Assembly (NCBI GenBank): GCA_003541445.1
Contig: DPMO01000205.1
Location: 1-7,921 of the forward strand
Length of the DNA stretch: 7,921 bases
From: Clostridiales bacterium
GTDB taxonomy: Bacteria > Bacillota > Sulfobacillia > UBA995 > UBA9673
Direction of reading: 5' to 3'
The notes beneath the pieces are model-generated. The model did no database searches. It was given only the letters and a program-made list of their open reading frames with translations, and was not told the DNA's origin. A program made the translations under genes and the position numbers. Shown here in pieces: positions 4,436-7,921 of this stretch (positions within the stretch are counted from its first letter, which is position 1; each line of letters begins with the position of its first letter).

Positions 4436-7400
4436 TTGAGGCTCCGCCCTGCAGCCGGGTTCAAACGTTTCATCAGCGTCCTCCTCGCCTGCGTCCTGGC
4501 GACCGGGGCGGCGGCCGGCGTGCTCGTCGTGCCCGGCGGCCGGCCGGCCCTCGGTGCCGGACCCCAGGGTGGGGCCGGCCTGCCTTTCGCCGACATCGCC
4601 GGCCACTGGGCGGCCGTGGAGGTCACCGCCCTGTGGTCCCGGGGGGTCCTCGGACCCGCCGGCGGGGCCTTCCGGCCGGACGACCCGGTGACGAGGGGGG
4701 AGTTCGTGACCTTCCTCGTCGAGGCCCTCGGCTGGGGGGATGAAGCCGGGGACCTCACCGGACTGCCGACCCCGTTCCGCGACGTCGGGCCCGCCGCCCC
4801 GGTCTCCGGGTTCGTCAGCGTCGGCGCCGAGTACGACCTCGTGCGGGGCTACCCCGACGGGACCTTCCGGCCGGACCGGCCCATAATCAGGTGTGAGATA
4901 GCCGCCCTCCTCGTCCGCATCCTCGGCCTGGAGTCCGGCCCGTCCGGGCCGGGGAGCCTACCCTTCACCGACCGGGAGGAAATCCCGGCCTGGGCGGCCG
5001 CCTCCGTCGGAGCGGCCTTCGAGCGGGGCATGGTCAGGGGCTACCCGGACGGGAGCTTCCGGCCCCGGGGCACAGCGACCCGGGCCGAGGCGGTCTGCCT
5101 CATCTACCGGGCCATCCGCATGAGCGGGCGGCTCTTCGACGTCTCGGGCATCGTCCGCGGGGCCTCGGACGACGGCGGCCTGCTCGCCCTCGACGTCTGG
5201 CCCTCGGCCACCCCCGAGGCCGCCGTGCCTCCCGGGGCGGGCGGCCTGGTCGTGTTCCGGCCCCCGGACTCCCTGGGTCCCGCCTCGCCGGGGCCGCTGG
5301 TCTACGTCGAGGTGCCGCCAGAGACCCCCGTCTTCCGCAACGGCGCCCGCGCGGGACGGCAGGCGGTCGAGCCCCTCGACGAAGTGCGTCTGGTGCTGGA
5401 CGCGCAGGGCCGCGCGCTCTTCGTGGAGGCGACGCGCCTGGACGGCCTCGGTGAGGTCGTGGCCGCCGCCCCGGGGTTGGCCACCGTCACCCTGCGCCGC
5501 CCGGGCGCACCCGGCGGGGAGACGGCGCCCACCCGCACCCTCGAGGTCTTGCCCTGGGCTCCGGTCTTCCGGAGCGGTGCGGCCCCCGAGGCAGCCTCCG
5601 AGGCCGGGGACGCTTCGGTCAGCCCCGGCGACCTCGTCTACTTCATCCTGGACTCCCTCACGGGAGCGGTGCGGGCCCTGGCCGTCCTTCCGCCCGGGGC
5701 CGAGACGGCCGCCTCAGGCGGTGAGGTCGGCCGGGCGGAGCTCCGGCCGGCCGAGGCCGAGGACCCTGCGGCGGGCTCATGGGAGCCGCTCCTTCTGCCG
5801 CCCGCGGCCATGGCCCTCAACGCCCGGGTCGTCGGGGCCGACGCCCTCTCCGCCTCCACGGGCGCCGACGGCCACGGCGTCAAGATAGCCGTCATCGACA
5901 CGGGCATCGACGTGAGCCATCCCGACCTGGCCATGACGAGCAGGCTCGAGCGCAAGGTCGTCGACTGGGTCGACTTCACCGGTGAGGGCGAGGTCTCGAC
6001 CACCAGGCTGTCCCGGGCCGCAGGGGGCTTCATCGAGACCGAGCTCGGCCGGGCCCGGGTGGGCGGGCTGGTCTCGAGGAGCGGCTTCTTCCACTCGGGC
6101 GTCTTCCGGGAGGACCGGCTCGACCCGAACGGTCCCCTCCGCGGGGACCTCGACCGCAACGGACGGTCGGACGACGAGTTCCTCGTGGTCTCGGTCGACC
6201 GGCGGACGCCGGGGACCTACGACACCGTCTACGTCGACACAGACCGCGACCTGGACCTGACGGACGAGGTCCCCCTGAGGGCCTACCGCGAGACGGGTCT
6301 CGTCGCCTGGTTCGGGCCGCACCATCTTCCGACGGCCTCCCGCTGTCCCTTCGTCCTGTGCGACCTGCGGGCCGACGGCAACAGGGTCACCCTCGGCTTC
6401 GACGGCAACGGGCACGGGACGCACGTCGCGGCCATCGCCGCCGCCTTCGGCTCCTACCGTGGAGGTCCCGACGGCGTCGCCCCCGGGGCCGAGCTCATGG
6501 CCGTGAAGGCCCTTCGTTCGTCGGGAGACGGGACCTGGGCCGACATCGTCCAGGCCGTGAGCTACGCCGCCCGGGAGGGCGCGGACATCATCGTCCTGAG
6601 CGTGGACAGCCTCTCCCTGAGCGGCGGCCTGGGCGCGGAGACGGCGGAGATCGAGAGCATCGCCCGGACCTACGGAGCCCTCGTCGTCATCGCCGGGGGG
6701 AACGGCGGACCGGGCCTGGGCTCGGCGAGGGGACCGGGGGCGGGGGAGGGCATCCTCACCGTGGGGGCCCTCGTCACGAGCGACATGTGGCAGGCCTACT
6801 ACGGCTACCAGGTGCCCGGTGACACCATCTGGCCCTTCAGCGCCGTGGGGCCCCGGCCGGACGGCTCGGGCGGCCCCGACGTCGTCGCTCCGGGGTGCGC
6901 CCTGTCCGCGGCGCCGTTCTGGCTCGACCCCACGGGCTACGTGGAAGGTGAAGGCACGAGCATGGCCGTGCCCCACGTGGCCGGGATGGCCGCCCTCCTC
7001 TGGGAGGCGGCGGAGAGGGCCGGCCTGCCGGTGACGGCGGCGGCCGTGAGGGAGGCCGTCCTTGCCGGGAGCAGGCCTCTCGAGGGCTACGCTTACGTCG
7101 AGCAGGGCTCCGGCGCCGTCAGCGCCACCGCCTCCTGGGAGTGGCTGGCGCGCGTCCTGGCCTCCGGGGAGGGCGTGGGCCCCAGGCCCCGTCCGACCCC
7201 CAGGGGCCTGGCGGCACGCGGGCTGCCCGCCGGCCGGATGACCTTCGCCGTCACCGGCTCCGGGCACGGTCCGGCCTGGCTCGAACTCGAGACGACCGCA
7301 CCGTGGCTGAGGCCGGAGAAGGAGCGGGTGGCCCTCACGGCGGGCCTCGAGCGCACGGTCGGGCTGACCGTGGACACGGGCCTCGAGCCGGGCCTTCACT

Positions 7401-7921
7401 CGGCCCGTGTGACCGCGGACGACGGGCTCCGGCGGCTCATCTCCGTGCCGGTGACCCTGGTCGTGCCGTCCGTCCTGGGACCTGAGACGGGGTGGACCTA
7501 CTCCGGCGAGGGCGAGCTCGGGCCGGCCCGCCTGGAGAGGCACTTCCTCCGCGTGCCCCCGGGAGCCGCCCGGCTCGAGGTCTCCTGCGGGGTGCCGGTC
7601 GGCGCGGACGACCGCTTCGCCGGACGCGTCCGCCTGCACCTCTTCCGACCTGACGGCAGGCCCGCGGCGACCACCGATTACATCGGAGCCGGGACCGCCG
7701 ACCTCTCGGGGTACGTGGTCGTGGCCGTGGACGAGCCGGAGGAGGGGGTCTGGGAGGCCGTCGTCTACGGCTCCGCGGCCCTCTCGGCCTTCGGCCTCGA
7801 ACGCTCCTCCTACTGGCTCGAGGCCTCTCTCGGCGGGCTCGTCTACGACCTGCCGGCCGGGGGACTGGACCTGGCCGTCCCGGTCACGGGTCCCGCTGAG
7901 GCCTCCGGCCTGTCCCCGGCC
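4436..7921 (+). CDS. Exported SLH-anchored subtilisin-family (S8) protease, TPPII/pyrolysin-like, C-terminus beyond window
   Basis: The frame is open for 1162 codons from TTG 4436 to the window end with no stop. The order is: signal peptide (RLRPAAGFKR, then hydrophobic ISVLLACVLATGAAAGVLVV); three SLH repeats (about 51-100, 114-163, 177-227) that should bind cell-wall polymer; a duplicated beta module (about 234-418); the S8 domain (about 480-900); an Ig-like domain (937-1013); and a beta-sandwich resembling those of TPPII-like subtilases (from about 1014). The S8 catalytic set is intact: Asp488 in AVIDTGIDVSHPDL, His660 in GNGHGTHVA, oxyanion Asn756 in AGGNGG and Ser842 in GTSMAVPHVAG. Asp to His is 172 residues against 32 in subtilisin, because of an insertion with acidic loops (DLDRNGRSDDEF 571-582; DTDRDLDLTDE 601-611) that may bind calcium, as in pyrolysin/TPPII relatives. 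I see no clear I9 propeptide. It should act as a wall-tethered endo- or tripeptidyl-type protease; the substrate is unknown. Confidence 0.9.
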   Translation, partial: MRLRPAAGFKRFISVLLACVLATGAAAGVLVVPGGRPALGAGPQGGAGLPFADIAGHWAAVEVTALWSRGVLGPAGGAFRPDDPVTRGEFVTFLVEALGWGDEAGDLTGLPTPFRDVGPAAPVSGFVSVGAEYDLVRGYPDGTFRPDRPIIRCEIAALLVRILGLESGPSGPGSLPFTDREEIPAWAAASVGAAFERGMVRGYPDGSFRPRGTATRAEAVCLIYRAIRMSGRLFDVSGIVRGASDDGGLLALDVWPSATPEAAVPPGAGGLVVFRPPDSLGPASPGPLVYVEVPPETPVFRNGARAGRQAVEPLDEVRLVLDAQGRALFVEATRLDGLGEVVAAAPGLATVTLRRPGAPGGETAPTRTLEVLPWAPVFRSGAAPEAASEAGDASVSPGDLVYFILDSLTGAVRALAVLPPGAETAASGGEVGRAELRPAEAEDPAAGSWEPLLLPPAAMALNARVVGADALSASTGADGHGVKIAVIDTGIDVSHPDLAMTSRLERKVVDWVDFTGEGEVSTTRLSRAAGGFIETELGRARVGGLVSRSGFFHSGVFREDRLDPNGPLRGDLDRNGRSDDEFLVVSVDRRTPGTYDTVYVDTDRDLDLTDEVPLRAYRETGLVAWFGPHHLPTASRCPFVLCDLRADGNRVTLGFDGNGHGTHVAAIAAAFGSYRGGPDGVAPGAELMAVKALRSSGDGTWADIVQAVSYAAREGADIIVLSVDSLSLSGGLGAETAEIESIARTYGALVVIAGGNGGPGLGSARGPGAGEGILTVGALVTSDMWQAYYGYQVPGDTIWPFSAVGPRPDGSGGPDVVAPGCALSAAPFWLDPTGYVEGEGTSMAVPHVAGMAALLWEAAERAGLPVTAAAVREAVLAGSRPLEGYAYVEQGSGAVSATASWEWLARVLASGEGVGPRPRPTPRGLAARGLPAGRMTFAVTGSGHGPAWLELETTAPWLRPEKERVALTAGLERTVGLTVDTGLEPGLHSARVTADDGLRRLISVPVTLVVPSVLGPETGWTYSGEGELGPARLERHFLRVPPGAARLEVSCGVPVGADDRFAGRVRLHLFRPDGRPAATTDYIGAGTADLSGYVVVAVDEPEEGVWEAVVYGSAALSAFGLERSSYWLEASLGGLVYDLPAGGLDLAVPVTGPAEASGLSPA
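4586..5122 (+). repeat. Three S-layer homology (SLH) repeats encoded in tandem
   Basis: The repeats begin at FADIAGHWA (4586), FRDVGPAAP (4775) and FTDREEIPAW (4964). Repeats 2 and 3 share GYPDGTFRPD and GYPDGSFRPR, and their DNA is close to identical there. Repeat 1 has the degenerate PAGGAFRPDD. The ITRAE-type motif appears as TRGE, IRCE and TRAE, so repeat 2 has lost its Thr. Three copies is the usual number for an SLH anchor that binds pyruvylated secondary wall polymer. This is part of the protease gene. Confidence 0.85.
5135..5689 (+). repeat. Two copies of a small beta module between the SLH and S8 domains
   Basis: Copy 1 (residues about 234-335) and copy 2 (about 337-418) share the same order: VSGIV or LGEVV, then ETPVFRNG or WAPVFRSG (Phe300 and Phe378), then DEVRLVLDAQGRALFVEA or GDLVYFILDSLTGAVRALAV. 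They look like diverged small beta-barrel domains. I do not recognise a named family, and the function is unknown; a spacer between wall anchor and protease, or a propeptide-like inhibitor, are possibilities. Confidence 0.45.

Noticed and set aside
5777..7639. Long antisense open frame (620 codons) opposite the subtilase
   Set aside because: Same composition artefact; the sense strand holds the full S8 catalytic set.
1..7921. tRNA, rRNA, CRISPR arrays, insertion sequences, attachment sites
   Set aside because: I saw no regular spaced repeats, transposase motifs, terminal inverted repeats or tRNA cloverleaf signatures in the non-coding gaps.

Overview
The window is about 7.9 kb of very GC-rich DNA, by eye around 70% G+C, with third codon positions almost all G or C. 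All supported genes lie on the + strand. The mix suggests a monoderm, possibly thermophilic, high-GC bacterium: an anaerobic or thermal Actinomycetota lineage, or a high-GC Bacillota. The clues are a Hanks-type membrane Ser/Thr kinase, a secreted protein carrying S-layer homology (SLH) repeats, a short archaeal/Thermotoga-like S-adenosylhomocysteinase C-terminus, and good Shine-Dalgarno sites with GTG and TTG starts. This placement is an inference from gene content only.

Layout, left to right. Positions 1-199 hold the last 65 codons of S-adenosylhomocysteinase. An intergenic stretch of about 150 nt follows. It contains a perfect 12-bp palindrome and several nested complementary segments that could form a structured leader. 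Next is a small multidrug export family membrane protein (349-816). A GC-rich hairpin and a strong but orphaned Shine-Dalgarno site lead into a membrane-anchored or secreted beta-propeller protein (940-2295, start uncertain). After a hairpin and a short AT-richer promoter-like patch comes a transmembrane Ser/Thr kinase of 662 aa (2400-4388). Its outer part looks like two Ig/PKD-type domains plus a CBM4/9-like jelly roll. After a 47-nt gap a very large exported protein starts at TTG 4436 and is still open at the window end: 1162 codons seen, with three SLH repeats, a duplicated small beta domain, a subtilase (S8) domain with a large TPPII/pyrolysin-like insertion, an Ig-like domain and a beta-sandwich.

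How the genes may work together. The first two genes look like ordinary housekeeping and transport. The last three form a same-strand block with a cell-surface theme: a propeller, a receptor-like kinase with a predicted carbohydrate- or polymer-binding ectodomain, and a protease tethered to the wall by SLH repeats. A unit that senses surface polymer or protein and processes it is plausible, but the only support is proximity and domain content. The most unusual items are the kinase ectodomain, the multi-domain SLH-subtilase, the possible switch-like leader before the exporter, and the missing conventional start codon behind a strong ribosome binding site at the propeller gene.
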